DNA of 64,000 bases from Ceratotherium simum simum. Lineage: Eukaryota > Chordata > Mammalia > Perissodactyla > Rhinocerotidae. The DNA lies in contig NW_004454179.1 in the NCBI RefSeq assembly GCF_000283155.1, positions 5,523,364-5,587,363 of the forward strand, written 5' to 3'. Of the stretch, positions 12,750 to 23,799 are shown one piece after another. The position numbers were made by a program, and so were the translations under genes. Within the stretch, counting starts at the first letter, position 1; each line of letters starts with the position of its first letter. The notes beneath the pieces were generated by a model. That model searched no databases. It was not told the origin of the DNA and was given only the letters and a program-made list of their open reading frames with translations.

Positions 12750-13130
12750 TATGTCCACTTAAAGTTGAAAATCTGGATTGAAATTTTGTTTATCACAGTA
12801 AAATAGATGAAAATATTGAGGAGTGAAAGCTCCTGTTCACACACACACACACACACACAAAAATGTGTTCTGTATGATTCTGTGCAGAAAGCGGCAAAAT
12901 TAAGCTATGGTGTTCAGGATGCATATTAGGTGATAAAACTATAAAGAAAAACAAGGAGGTGATTACTGTAAGTCTGGATAGGGTTGTGTGTAGTGAGCTG
13001 CAGGGGTGTTGGCAATGTTCTATTTCTTGACCTGGTGGTGACTTTACAGGTATTTGCTTTATAATCATTTGCTATGCATTTATATTTTATGAGTTTTTTA
13101 TTTCATAATAAAAAATAAGTTAAAAAAGAA
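12750..13130 (+). repeat. L1M LINE 3' end with (CA)n
   Basis: Old L1 3'UTR: 'gcaatgttctatttcttgac', 'ctttataatcatttgctatg' and an A-rich end after 'tttcataataaaaaa'. A (CA)11 microsatellite lies inside at 12,838-12,859. Confidence 0.75.
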
Positions 13131-13719
13131 AAAGAAACAATTTCAAGTACACAAGATTACAGAGTTATATTCAGGAGCTTTAGCAGTTTAACAAAAGACT
13201 GGAGCCAATACCAGACTAATTCACGCAAGAGAAAGCAAACATAGTTATTTAAATAAAAGGCACTCCTCTCCAGCCTAATTTTATAGTTTGCTTTGGTGTG
13301 GAGACTCAAAGTCTACATATACAGATCCATACTAGCAAACTGTATCTGCCCAGGATGATAAACCTAGCACACCTACCAACCAGGTGTGTATAACTCTGTC
13401 AATGTTCACACCTCCTCACTACTGTTCACTTTTTACAGGGCACTCTCACATACCTTAACTCGCAGCCAATGATTATTGCAGAGATAAGGAAGGCAGCCTC
13501 AAACAGTAGAAGGCTCACCCCAGGTACAGCTCAAGTAAGAAGCAGAAACCAGACCAGCACCAGATCTCGGACGGCCACCTCAGGGTCCCTTTATGACAAT
13601 GACTTTCCCATTCCCAGGAGGAGGCCCACATCTTTTTGATGTGGAAATAATGAGATGAAGAAACAAGTAAATTACTGTCAGCATGAGAATGTCACCTCCT
13701 CTGAGTCACTTTCACTTTT

Positions 13720-13885
13720 CAATTAAAGCACCTGCCAAGGGCATTATAAAGATTAGCTTCCCTCACCAGACCATGAACACCTTGAGAATGGAACTGTGTC
13801 CTCTCATTTCTGGGACCCCAGGGCTTTGCACAGTTTCGGGAATACGGTATATGCTTATTAAACCTGCGCTAATAAATAAATATAT
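13720..13885 (+). repeat. L2 LINE 3' end
   Basis: L2 tail with 'accatgaacaccttgagaat', 'tgggaccccagggctttgca' and 'gcttattaaacctgcgctaa', followed by an AT-rich 'aataaataaatatat' end. Confidence 0.65.
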
Positions 13886-15339
13886 GAAGATACAAACTAA
13901 TGAATTTACAGTGTTGTGTTTTCTACCCCATAGTGTCATTCCTATACAATGTCACTTGTATTAAGACTTTTTAAAGCAGTTAAAATGACAGGTGGTAACT
14001 GCCCTTTTAACAGATTGCCAATATATCCCCCACTTCTTAAAAAAGGTTTCATGTCACATATAAATTCAGAAGTGGAGAGGGCTGACAGGTTAATTATAGA
14101 CACAAAGAGCAAGGACAAATGGACTATGAGGTAAGCAAGTCTAAATGTGCCTACCCTGGCCAAGCATTTATTAATAAGCCTGCAAAGATTTCTGGGCTGG
14201 GCCAGGTTCAACTCTGTGCCAGGCTTGGGGGCGGGGGTCCAGATAAAAGAAAGGGACAGCTCCTACGCTTTAGGAATTCAGTTGGTGGCAGTGAAGACAG
14301 CATGTACCTGCGAGAATAATCAAAGCAGTTCCCTCAGGTCAGCAGGTGGAAGACAGTGGGAAGACAGGGTCTAAGAACTGAGGCACCTGCCCCTTTTGTG
14401 TGTGGGCTGGTCAGAGAAGACCTCCTCACTCCACTAGGCCCACATGGAAAGAAATGTGGGTATAATTGTGGCTGGCAGAGAAACCAAGAGGCCCCCAATT
14501 CTTTTCCTCCCACATCTCCCACCATGCTCCTTCAGCTGCTGGAAGCTGGGACTTAAGTTAAAAGGACCCATAGTGATTTTCCCCTTCCCTCCAAGATGGA
14601 TGTTCAGATGACTGGGGAGGCAAGTTTAGGGTCAGCTTCAGCAAGCAGATGGACCCAAGAATGGAATGTTGAGGCCTTTAGGCAAGACGTGGACACCAGG
14701 GAGTTGCTTTTCACTCCCTTTTTTCATTCAGTCAAAAAATATTTATTGGCCACTTTCTAGGTGCAGGCATTGAATGTGGCAACTCGCAATGGGACACGAA
14801 GCTTGCCTTTAGTCCAGACTAGACGACCAAAGCCTGGCTCTCTGAACCCTGAGTCTGGGTCTCCCTGGGGCTTCTGCTTTATTTGGGGGTGATGGGACCG
14901 GTGGGCTCCGATTGAACCTGGGCCCTTCCAAAGAGATGAGGCCACTCTAAGAAGTTTTCACGTACCAACCTCCCCCTGACACACACACACAAGGTGGAGA
15001 CCCCATACCACCCCAGTATTCCCGGGGCAAAACGGCTGACAGGTTGATAATCTGGGAATGCCAGGCAGAAATATGGCACAGCCACGTCCTGTAAGAGGAG
15101 GGGAAGGTCCAAGAGGGTTTATTCGGGTTTGTTTCCAAAATCCCGCCTTTTCTCCAAAAGGGCATGAGCGAGGTGAGACCTGGACATGCATCAAGTCGAA
15201 AGAATGGAAAACTAGTTGTTTCGGTTGTTGTTTCTAAAGTTAATCCCACTCGCCCCCAGTAAACTTCCCACCCACTCCACCTCACTTTCCTGCTGCTTAC
15301 AAACTGCTTTCTGCCACTCTGCGACTTATGAAGATCGTG

Positions 15340-16230
15340 AAAGTGCTATCTCCCAGCGCGCGGTCTGCGGGGATCCTCACTCCCTCGCCCGCTGACAAAG
15401 CGCGTCCACACGCCGGGCCGTGCTTCCGGGGCAAAGGGACGAAAACGGCCCCCTGCTTTCTCGCGGATGCGGTAAGGGCGCGCCCGGCCCCCGGCCGGCT
15501 CTCCCGGGAGCGCAGCGTTGGGGAAGGGGCAGCGGGCCCAAGGCGCGCGGAAAGCGCTCAGCGCGCGGCGCACCTGGAAACGCCCGACGGTCCCTGCTCG
15601 GTCCCGGGCTCGCGAACCCGCCGTCTCCGACAGCGCCCGCGGGACTCCAGCCTCCCTAGGGCCCCTCCGGGGCACGCCGCTCCCCAGCCTGGGAGCTCCT
15701 CGCTCCCCGCGCGTCCCAGGCTGCTCTTACCCGGGAAATGGCGAGAGGCTGCTCGAAGTCCTTGCCCCCCACGAGGCGGAAGCCCCATGGTCCCGGGCCC
15801 TGGAGGACTATTTGCTGGGTGGTCATGGCTCGGCGACGGCGGGCGGCGACCCGCGGGGACAGACGGGGCAGGACGCGGCACCGCGCGATGGGCTCCTCGG
15901 GCAGCTGTCGGAGAAAGAGCGCGCGGCTGGCCCCGGGCGCCTGGGGCGGGCGGGAGGAGCGAGGGAGCGAGGGCGGGGGCGGCTCCGCCCATCCCGCGTC
16001 GCGGCCGCCAGCCCCGCCTGTCCTCCCGCCGGTGGCCCGCAGCCGCTCCCAGCCCACAGCGCCGCAGAAGGCCCCGGCTGGGAGTCCGGCCGAGAGGGCC
16101 CTGAGTCAGGTCGCGGGGGTCAGTGTTCTGAGCAGCTGCGCCCTAGCCCCCAGCACCGCGCCCTGCCGCCCCACTCACTGCCCTGCTGCTGCTCCCAGCC
16201 CCGCCCCGGGCGCTAGGTGAGAGGGAAGCA
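15340..16230 (-). promoter_or_regulatory. PDLIM1: PDLIM1 CpG-island promoter
   Basis: This is a dense CpG island of about 900 bp centred on PDLIM1 exon 1, with very high GC content and CpG on almost every line of sequence. It has several GC boxes (GGGCGGGGGCGG at about 15,971-15,982, CCCCGCC at about 16,011, CCGCCCCGGGCG near 16,200) and a perfect AP-1 site TGAGTCA at 16,102-16,108. I see no TATA box, so dispersed initiation is expected. The start site is inferred to lie between about 15,860 and 16,000. The long overlapping open frames on both strands here, up to 258 codons, are explained by the scarcity of AT-rich stop codons and are not genes. Confidence 0.85.
15731..15826 (-). CDS. PDLIM1: PDLIM1 exon 1 coding part (start of PDZ domain)
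   Basis: The first 32 codons read [16 protein letters not shown] and then [16 protein letters not shown]. They contain the PWGF carboxylate-binding loop that replaces the usual GLGF in PDZ domains of the PDLIM/ALP-Enigma family. The start codon is the ATG complementary to 15,824-15,826, chosen because the product then begins exactly like other PDLIM family proteins. The exon ends in phase 0 at CGG, followed by donor GTAAGAG, and splices to exon 2 at 247. Its 5'UTR continues above 15,826 into the CpG island. Confidence 0.97.
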
Positions 16231-16379
16231 GGTTCCGACAGACCGCGGAGACAAACCCCGGCTTGGCGCTTTTTAAAACGAGTTTAGAAGTGCAGTGTGA
16301 AATCAACCCTCTGAGGTTAGCTCCATGTCCCTATTTGCTTTTTATAAACGATAATGATGTTTAAAATTTGCTTTCAAAT

Positions 16380-16520
16380 GATCTCATTGGATGCTAGGAA
16401 GCAGTCAGGGCTTTTTGCTCCATTTTACAGGTGAAGTAACTGGGTTGGCCAGAGGTTGGAAGATTTACCCCAGATCAGTGACGTAACTGGACCACTGCCC
16501 AGGCTCCCAGAGCTAGAGAA
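16380..16520 (-). repeat. MIR-like SINE fragment
   Basis: Diverged reversed MIR core: 'tccattttacaggtgaagta', 'cccagatcagtgacgtaact' and 'caggctcccagagctagaga'. Confidence 0.5.
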
Positions 16521-16829
16521 CCCCGTACTGGAACTTTTCTAATGCTAATGAGACCATCGCACGATGTTATAATTGGACTTCAGAACCTTCCTAAAAACCT
16601 TTCCTCCAGGTTGGAGTTCGCTGTAGGTTCTGACCTTACGAAGAGCTCAGAGCTCAAGTCTGGGGCGGACCAAGGACTAAGTGCATGGAAAGGACACTGA
16701 GTTGAGTATGAAAACCTGGGTTGCCAGCCCGCCGCTAGCCTCCTAAATGGGCTCCCTGCCACCCTCGCCCTCGAGTGCGTTCTCCCTGCCAGACCAGACC
16801 ACGTCTCACGCTGTCCACCGGGTCCCAGC

Positions 16830-17265
16830 TTCACTATGATTAAGCAGAAATCCTTGAAATGCTTACAGGGCCACCCACAGGATGGCCCCAACTCCCTCTC
16901 TGACCTCATCTCCTCCTGCAAGCCCCCCAACCACCACCGGCCTCCTTGCTCCTGCCTCAGAGCCTCTGTCTGGAGTGCTCTTCTCCCAGCCATCCCACTG
17001 CTCTCTCTTTGTTCAGATGTCATCATCTCAGTGAGGCCATCTCTGAGCGCCCTATTTAAAACCTCCTCTCCAGAACACCCTGTCACCTTCCCCTGCTTTA
17101 TTTTTCTCCATTGTATTTATCACCATCTGACATACTCAACATTTTACTTATTATTTGTCCCACCCCCACCCCTAAGCATTAGTTCCGTGGGGATAGGGAT
17201 TTTCATCTGTTTTGGTCACTGGCTGTGTCCCAGTGCCTGGCACGTAATATTTAATGAATGCAAAT
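16830..17265 (+). repeat. L2 LINE, 3' end
   Basis: Sense L2: 'cctgcctcagagcctctgtc', 'gttcagatgtcatcatctca', 'gtgaggccatctctgagcgc' and the closing 'tgtcccagtgcctggcacgt'. An open frame through it is a repeat artefact. Confidence 0.85.
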
Positions 17266-17814
17266 ACATTGGCTGTCCTATGACCACTTACCTTTTCTGG
17301 GGCCCAGGTTCTTCATAGTTTTCTTCGCACCCATTTGTCCTGGCACCTGGACCCCAGCACAGTGCTTGGCACAGACCACATGCCCCAGGGCATTTGTTAA
17401 AAGCACAACTCTGTCTCCTTGTGATCCTGGCCTACCTACCGAGGAGCCCTGTGCACAGATTTACACATAAAAGGATCCTCTTACTTGTCCGATTGTGTCA
17501 TACCACAAATGCCGGTGTTTGGGAATGGTTTGCTGTTTTTAGAAATCAAAGTGGATTTATGTTGTCTGTACATCCCTCTCACCCCCTTGCATCCTGATAT
17601 CCTTTCTTGAATCTGAGAAAAATGAATGGAGTTACAGCTAAGAACCCTCATCAAAGCCAAAAATACACCCTCTTTGATTAAGATTCTGTTGATTAGAAAA
17701 CATGTTAGTGTTTCAAGTCCCCGCAGAATTTTGAAGAATCACGAAATTCTGCGTTTGCCCTTAGATATGTAGCGGTTTTGAATGTTTTGTGTCCTAGGAG
17801 GAGAAAAAGGTTGA

Positions 17815-17935
17815 AAAGCCACAGCTTCTGTGCTCCCCAAGGGTGGGAACTGCCTCTCCTTCATCCCCGGGGTGTCCTGCTAGCATGGACCTGATACATG
17901 GTGGGTGCCAATAAGTGCTTATTCTATACATTCTT
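17815..17935 (+). repeat. L2 LINE 3' tail
   Basis: Short L2 tail: 'caagggtgggaactgcctct' followed by 'gtgggtgccaataagtgctt'. Confidence 0.5.
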
Positions 17936-18059
17936 TACAGATACAGGGCACTAGTACTTTTGTGAGAGCTTGTGAGTCCTCAGTTGCTTCATGTAGTTGT
18001 TAAATGTCCTCAGTTGTAGCCTGGCTCTACATAGCAAGAGCTATAAAACAGCCAACACT

Positions 18060-18500
18060 TTGACCCAGTCATCTGCTTTCTGGGCACTGATTCCAAGGAC
18101 ATAATTTAAGAAGAAAAAAGCTATATGTACAAAGATATTTATAGCCGTATTATTTATAATGACAAAACTGGAATCAACCAGTAACAGAAAAGTAGCTAAA
18201 TATGGTATGGCCAAATGAGGGAATAGTGTGCAACATGAAAATGATAACCATGAAGACTATGAGGAGACAGGGAAATGTGAAACAAAATTATTTGTAAACC
18301 AAATATTATTATTTGTAAACTAAATTATTTGTATATTTTATGTTAAAAAATGAAAACTATGTCTACCTATTGCTAAAAATTAGGAGAAAATATAAAAACT
18401 AACTTTGTATTGGGAGATGGAATTGGGGAAATTTTTTAAAATAATTTCCTCTAATGATGATGTAAAGTTTTCAAAACAAAAGTCAATAAAATGGTCTCAG
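18060..18500 (+). repeat. L1M LINE fragment
   Basis: Old L1 ORF2 end and 3'UTR: 'atctgctttctgggcactga', 'acaaagatatttatagccgt' and 'taacagaaaagtagctaaat'. Confidence 0.7.
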
Positions 18501-18504
18501 CTCC

Positions 18505-18645
18505 TTGGATGGAGACTAAATGCTAGTCTTCCTCAGGGCAGGGACCTCATCTTCTTTCTTTTTGATCTCCTTCCTCTCCTCCAGCAGCTAGCACTGAGCT
18601 GGGCACACAGCATGTACTCAGAAAATATCACAGTGATGGACTGAC
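18505..18645 (+). repeat. L2 LINE 3' tail
   Basis: Contains 'cagggcagggacctcatctt' and 'agctagcactgagctgggca', then 'atgtactcagaaaatatca', in the order expected of an L2 tail. Confidence 0.6.
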
Positions 18646-19320
18646 AGCTCTGACCCCCGAATATAGGCAACCTTGTCTTATTTTACACACCATAAAATTA
18701 TTGATCTGTGCTCTCCAGTTCCCTCAGACCCTTAACTCCTGCTGAGTGCTAGTTGAAGGACCTTAAGCAACCTCTCTGAACTTCAGTTGCCTTGTTATTA
18801 TTATTATAATACATTCCATCGAAGTTCCTTGACCTTAAACAGCCTCCATCAAATATCTGGGTAGGGGTGGGGGTAGGGAGGGGGTGGAGGGGGTGCAGGA
18901 GAATGCAGGAGAAATGGAGAGGAGGAAAGCAGGAAAAGGACAGAGGAGCACTGGTCCAGGAAGTCACAGGGGACAGTGGGTCTTTCCAGCTCTCAGTCCA
19001 GTTTTACAATGCAGACGGAGTCGGAGGCCTCTGCTAGGATGCCCACAGTCTGGCTTCTGCAGAGCTGGCAACCTCCACACCGAAGGTGCCATTGCCAGGA
19101 CCCTCCAGAACCACTATTCAGTGACTTTGCTTCCAGGAACGACAGGTCTATTTCCTAGGACTGTGCTAGGCTTTACATATGGTCCTATTCAATCTCAGGA
19201 CAACTCCTGGACTCGCCCAGGTGACTGCAGAGCTCCCATTCCCGGAGACTGCCGTCAGGACCCCTCTTCTGGGGCTGAGCATTTCTGGCCGGACCTGAGA
19301 CTGAGCGTAGGTGACTCCCA

Positions 19321-19700
19321 CACTCTGCGCCCACGCTGGGAGCTGAGGCTGCCTGTACTCAGCGGTGAGAGAGCCGGAAGCTCTGGTCTCGCCGCAGCCG
19401 CGCGCCGGGCACGCAGCGGCTTCCAAGTCCCCAAACCGGTGCAACTGCCCGGGGCGCTATGGTCAAATGACATCGAGTGACTTGCTTCTCTTTTCTGTAA
19501 AAAGAACCGAAACCCAAGCTCAGAGGCTTGCAAAACAAAGACGTCTTTCCCCGCCGGATCCTATCCCACCTGTCTAGTCCCCTTCAACCCCCAACGCCGC
19601 TCCCAGGGGCAGCGCGTCCTTTACTGGGATCCCACACTGCTCGACCCTGGGCGGCGAGACGGCTGAGGGAGGTGCCCTCGACTGCGCCAGCGACTGGGTA
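19321..19700. promoter_or_regulatory. Small CpG-rich patch upstream of PDLIM1
   Basis: A hand count gives about 32 CpGs in about 380 bp, with the densest run near 19,390-19,430 (GCCGCAGCCGCGCGCCGGGC). This is well above the surrounding intergenic sequence and about 3.4 kb above the main PDLIM1 island. It could be an alternative promoter, a CpG-rich enhancer, or a remnant island. No transcript or exon was recognised. Confidence 0.5.
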
Positions 19701-20394
19701 GGGAATGTGGCTCCCAATTCTTGCTTTTCTCCCGCTTCCTGCTCCAGCTGAGGGGAAATCCTGAAGTGGCCACTCGGGATTGGGTGCCTCTCGGATTCCA
19801 GTCGGCACAGAGCATGCTCCATGGCTCTCTGGCCATAAAGACACCTGGGCACGGACTGGAGTTCCCTGGGGCTGGTAAGGGTGTGGACAGATAAGCTGGT
19901 GGGTCCAAAGCCCGCCCGGTGCCTAGCAGACAAAGAATTTAGGGGCCAACCCAAGACCTGCAGCTATGTTGCCTGCCTGCCTCCTGGCTCCCACCTAGAC
20001 AGGTGGCGCCAGAGTTCACAGAGGGTCCTGGACCACTACCATGTCTCAAGCATCCCCGAATATTAAGAGGAGAAGAAGAAGAAATTCCAAAACAGGATCA
20101 CAAAGTAGTTCATTTAAACATTTATATTGGAGAAGTTAAGAAAAAAAAAAACAGTGTAATATAACAGTGTTGTTCACAAGATAATTAATGAAGTAATAAA
20201 AAATATAATTTATCTGCTAACGGGACCTGATAATATATTTCATGTCATTATTGTATTTCTGTGGCTTTATGTGTAACCTCATCTAGAGAAACGACAAAAG
20301 TATAAATTTGAGTGTTTGGCTCATGTGGAGCCACCCCTTCACCCCCTTCTCAAGAGAGGAAAGGTGTCTTGGGGTCAGGGTTACCCAACAGCCC

Positions 20395-20565
20395 CGAGCC
20401 CAATACCCAGACAATAAACACTGTCCTCATTACTAAATAGTGACCATGAGTCAGTGTATGTTCTAGGCACCTGACATATTTTGTTGCATTTCATTGGGAC
20501 AAGAGCCCAATGAAGTGTTGTGACGCCCTTGTGAGGGGAGGAAGCTGAGGCACCAATGCACTGCG
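20395..20565 (-). repeat. MIR-like SINE fragment
   Basis: Diverged copy with 'cagtgtatgttctaggcacc', 'gttgcatttcattgggacaa' and 'ggaggaagctgaggcaccaa', matching reversed MIR order. Confidence 0.45.
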
Positions 20566-22194
20566 CAGATCCCCCTTCATGGAGGGGATTGTTGTCCCAG
20601 CTGCTGGAAGGTGGACAGCCTTCACTTTTAGCTCCTTCAGGGACTACCTCCACTGCAGAGAGCAGTCTTGCCCAAGGGCATGCCCTTCCCCAGGCTGCCT
20701 GCATTTAATGACTGATCTAGGTTGGGGTAAAGGACTGGTCATTTTGGCCCAAAACGGGACAACTCATTTTGGCTCCAGAGCTCCCTGTGGAATAGGTTGA
20801 GGCTGTCAGGGCTACATGGCTGCTCAACTTCTCCCTCTGCCCAGTCTAGCTTCCTCTTTACTCCCTTCCACAGGTGTTACGCCCAAGGGCCCTCAATAAA
20901 CATCCTGAACCCTATACTCTGTCTCAGGAACCAGGGAATTCAGCCTGCAATAGGCCCATAGAGGTTAAGAGACTTCCCTGAAATCACTCAGTATCCAAGT
21001 AACAAGGCAAAGTCTGGTCTAGGGTGGCAGGGGAAGAGTTGAGGGTCTGGGGGGCTTTGTAACAGTAAAAGGAGAGGCAGGAGGTTATTCAGAAGTTCCT
21101 AGAATCCCAGAAGACCTCTCAAGTCTACAATTCATGGAGGTCCCAAGGGCCAGATCTCCCTGCTCCACTGGCAGGGACACCCACAGCCCAAGTGTCAGCG
21201 ACTCAACTAGACTAAATCCTTTAGTGGATGGCTTTTTGGACTTCCTCCTTGGAGGAGGTGGAATTTGAGATAAGCTCTAAAAGCATGAGCAAATGTGGAG
21301 GCGGAAAGGCCATAAGGGCAGCAAAACAGAACAAGGTAGTAGGAGGGGTGGGAGATGGTCTGGTGGAAATGACATTATTCGATGATAGGCAGGCTGGAAA
21401 ATTCTGTGGGGAAAACTCTGAATGGCAGTGATCTGATATGGTGTGCAATGGGGGCAGGCAAAGGCTTTCCTCTAGCCTCATCTCATTCCACCCATTCCAC
21501 CCATGCACTCTCTCTGTGACATCCCCCCCCAAATCCGTTTCCTCTCAGGGTTTGCCTGTGCTGCTGGCCTGGTCTGGCCATGGCTGATACTGAAACTGAC
21601 TATTTATAGCATTTGAAGACAGATGGAGTGGCAGGGCCAGTTTCCATGACGCCAGGGCTCCTAGAGGATGGCTTCCTCTCTGCTGGGTCCCCACCCGTCG
21701 CCTCTGGGTCTGTCTTCTCTCCTGTTACTTCTAACACTCTGCTTCCATATAGTTATTCCTTGGGTAGCATCAGGGCTGCTGCTAGGTGAGAACAGAGCAG
21801 GAGGCAAGCTAGCAGTGACAATGCTGACTCCAGGTACCACCACCTGTCCCCATCTATCCCCCACATTAGGCCACATTTCAGGCTGCAGAGAGGTCTCAGC
21901 CATCACTGCTGGGTGATGTGCTCTTGGCATCTTCTTCTCCTGCCCCCAGGCCTAGCCACCTAGCCTCTGCCTTCAACCCCCACCCACTGACCACTTGAGG
22001 TTATGAATCCCAGAGGATACAAGCTACAGAGGTCTGGAGGTAAAAGAGGTCAGAAAAAAATTAAGTTAAGGTGGGAAAATGACCCTGAAAATATCTGCTC
22101 CGGGTCTTTGAAGCATAGTAAAAAAAGAGTTATGCCATTTGTCAGCTGTGAGGATCTGGCAAGTCATTTAGGCTATTGAAACTCTTTCTTTCTT

Positions 22195-22345
22195 CTCTTT
22201 TAGTCAAGAACTATTTACTGAACACTTTCCATTTGTTCTATGCACTAGAAAATCAACAGCAAACAAAACAGACAAAATTTCCTCCCTCATGGAGCTTACA
22301 TTTTAGCGTGATGGATAAACAATGAAATAAATTAAGTAAACTATA
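22195..22345 (-). repeat. L2 LINE 3' end, left part of a split copy
   Basis: Antisense L2 tail: 'actatttactgaacactttc', 'caaacaaaacagacaaaatt' and 'ctcatggagcttacatttta'. The same copy resumes at about 23,800, beyond an inserted L1M. Confidence 0.75.
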
Positions 22346-22764
22346 TGATATGTTTTGTGTATGTATATGTAGGTGTGTATGTATTTAAATAAGTATGTAT
22401 ATGTATATGTGTATTTGCATGCATGTTTTCCTGCCAAAAGAGCCTAGAAGCAAAGATAGTCCAAAGCAATGAGTACACCTGGTATCCTGATCTTGGTTTT
22501 TAAATACCATAAAAGGAACCAGAGCTTCTCAAGGAAATTCTAGAGCTGCAGCAGGATAGATGCAAGATGAGCATGGAATAGCTTGTTGTGCAGAAAGTAA
22601 GAAAATGCTTGAAAAAGTGGTGGGGGCATGTTACAAGGGCACAGAAGCCTGCTTAAAGGGGCTCCCACTGGCTAAATTTGGGACAATTTAAGCATTAAAA
22701 TAATAAGGAATTCTAGTCTTTTGGAAAAAGTAAGAATCCACAAGTCCACACAGTAGATAACTAG

Positions 22765-22848
22765 CGAGATAGCTAGCTAGCTGGATGATAGATAGATAGA
22801 GGAAGGGAGGAAGGAAGGAAGGGAGGGAGGGAGGAAGGAGAAGGGAGG
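22765..22848. repeat. GATA / GGAA microsatellite
   Basis: A run of GATA-type repeats ('gatgatagatagataga') passes directly into a purine-only GGAA/GGGA run ('ggaagggaggaaggaaggaa'). Confidence 0.9.
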
Positions 22849-23598
22849 ATTCTTGCTTACAGTAGAATTCTGAATGCCAACTAGTAAATGCAGAGGGAGT
22901 ATAGGAGTTTGAAAATCATCATTTTGCAACTATCATAGTAAAAATTAATTCAGGCAAGAATCATCATTGGATGCAAAATCTAGGGTGAGAGTTTGATGAG
23001 GAGCAGGATGTTTGTATGGTCTTAGAGTATCTCCCCACGGATTGCTTATTAGATGCAAAGGAAAAAAATAACAATACATGATGAAATCCAATACCATCTT
23101 GCCAGGAGATCCAAATTAACATCACGAGTGAGGGGTAAAAGAACACGGAGTGACTCAAATATGACATTCTGAGAAGGACATGACATTGCTATGTAACATT
23201 CCAGCCAGGAAAGCATAGCCTGAATATAATCACAAGGAAACATCAGACAACCCCCTATTAAATAAAAGAGAAGGGGAAGGGACTATATTCTTCAAAAATG
23301 GCTGTGTCATAAAAGACAAAGAAAGGTTGTAGAAATGTTTCAGATTAAAGGAGAGTAGAGTCAGACAATCCAAATGCAATATATCTGATAGCAGACTCAA
23401 TCCTGTACTGGAGGGGAAAATGGATACAGATGGTAGATTAGATAAAAGTATTGTACCAATGTTAAATGTGCTGGTCGAAAACTAGACTGTGGTTGTGTAA
23501 GAGAGTACACCTATCTTTAGGAAATGCACACTAAAGTATTTAGGCATAAAGGGCCATATGTATGTAATTTATTTTCAAATGATTCAGAAAAAAGTTAT

Positions 23599-23650
23599 GT
23601 GTATGTGAGTGTGTGTGTATGTGTGTGTCTGTGAGAGAAAGAGAGAGAGC
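23599..23650. repeat. GT / GA microsatellite
   Basis: Imperfect GT repeats ('gtgtgtgtgtatgtgtgtgt') are followed by 'gagagaaagagagagag'. Confidence 0.85.
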
Positions 23651-23799
23651 ATGCACAAATGAAGCAAATGGGATAAAATGTTAAATAGCTGAATCTGGGT
23701 AAAGGATATATGAGTGTTCTTTGTACTGTCCTTATTCTTGGAACTTTTCTGTAATCTTGAACCTATTTCCAAATAAAAATTTTTTTTTAAAAAGGAAAC

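Larger units (their letters stand above)
248..15730 (-). other. PDLIM1: PDLIM1 intron 1
   Basis: This 15.5-kb intron is filled mostly with old repeats, listed separately: MIR copies, an L2 3' end, L1M fragments and two ERE SINEs. Stretches where I recognise nothing are about 250-410, 660-2,210, 2,700-3,260, 5,350-6,460, 6,660-7,800, 9,450-10,310, 10,760-11,220, 11,510-12,740, 13,140-13,710 and 13,890-15,330. The open frames in these stretches are short, lack homology I can see and have no exon-like borders. Confidence 0.85.
1..16000 (-). other. PDLIM1: PDLIM1 gene, 5' part (exons 1-2 and intron 1)
   Basis: PDLIM1 (CLP36, elfin) is a PDZ-LIM adaptor that binds alpha-actinin and links signalling proteins to actin stress fibres and Z-lines. 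Two exons are visible on the minus strand, 15,731-15,826 (coding part of exon 1) and 96-247 (exon 2). They join in frame as ...AISR|VTPGSK..., and the joined product matches the PDZ domain of mammalian PDLIM1 nearly residue for residue as I recall it. Both introns have GT-AG borders: exon 1 donor GTAAGAG, exon 2 acceptor CAG, exon 2 donor GTAAGG. The linker, the alpha-actinin-binding region and the C-terminal LIM domain lie left of the window. The transcription start was placed only roughly, inside the CpG island. The next gene, SORBS1, lies upstream in the same orientation. Confidence 0.95.
22346..23795 (+). repeat. L1M LINE 3' part inserted in an L2
   Basis: The right end is a typical old L1 3' end: 'tgagtgttctttgtactgtc', 'cttggaacttttctgtaatc' and 'ccaaataaaaattttttttt'. 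The left border is uncertain and blurred by an AT-rich 'tatgtatatgtagg' simple repeat at about 22,350-22,425. The flanking sequence on both sides belongs to one antisense L2. Confidence 0.65.

Noticed and set aside
15328..16220. Long overlapping open frames on both strands, up to 258 codons
   Set aside because: They lie in the CpG island, where stop codons are rare. Only the PDLIM1 exon 1 frame has protein similarity and proper splice borders.
16836..17318. 160-codon plus-strand frame in the intergenic region
   Set aside because: It overlaps an L2 3' end almost exactly and shows no protein similarity.
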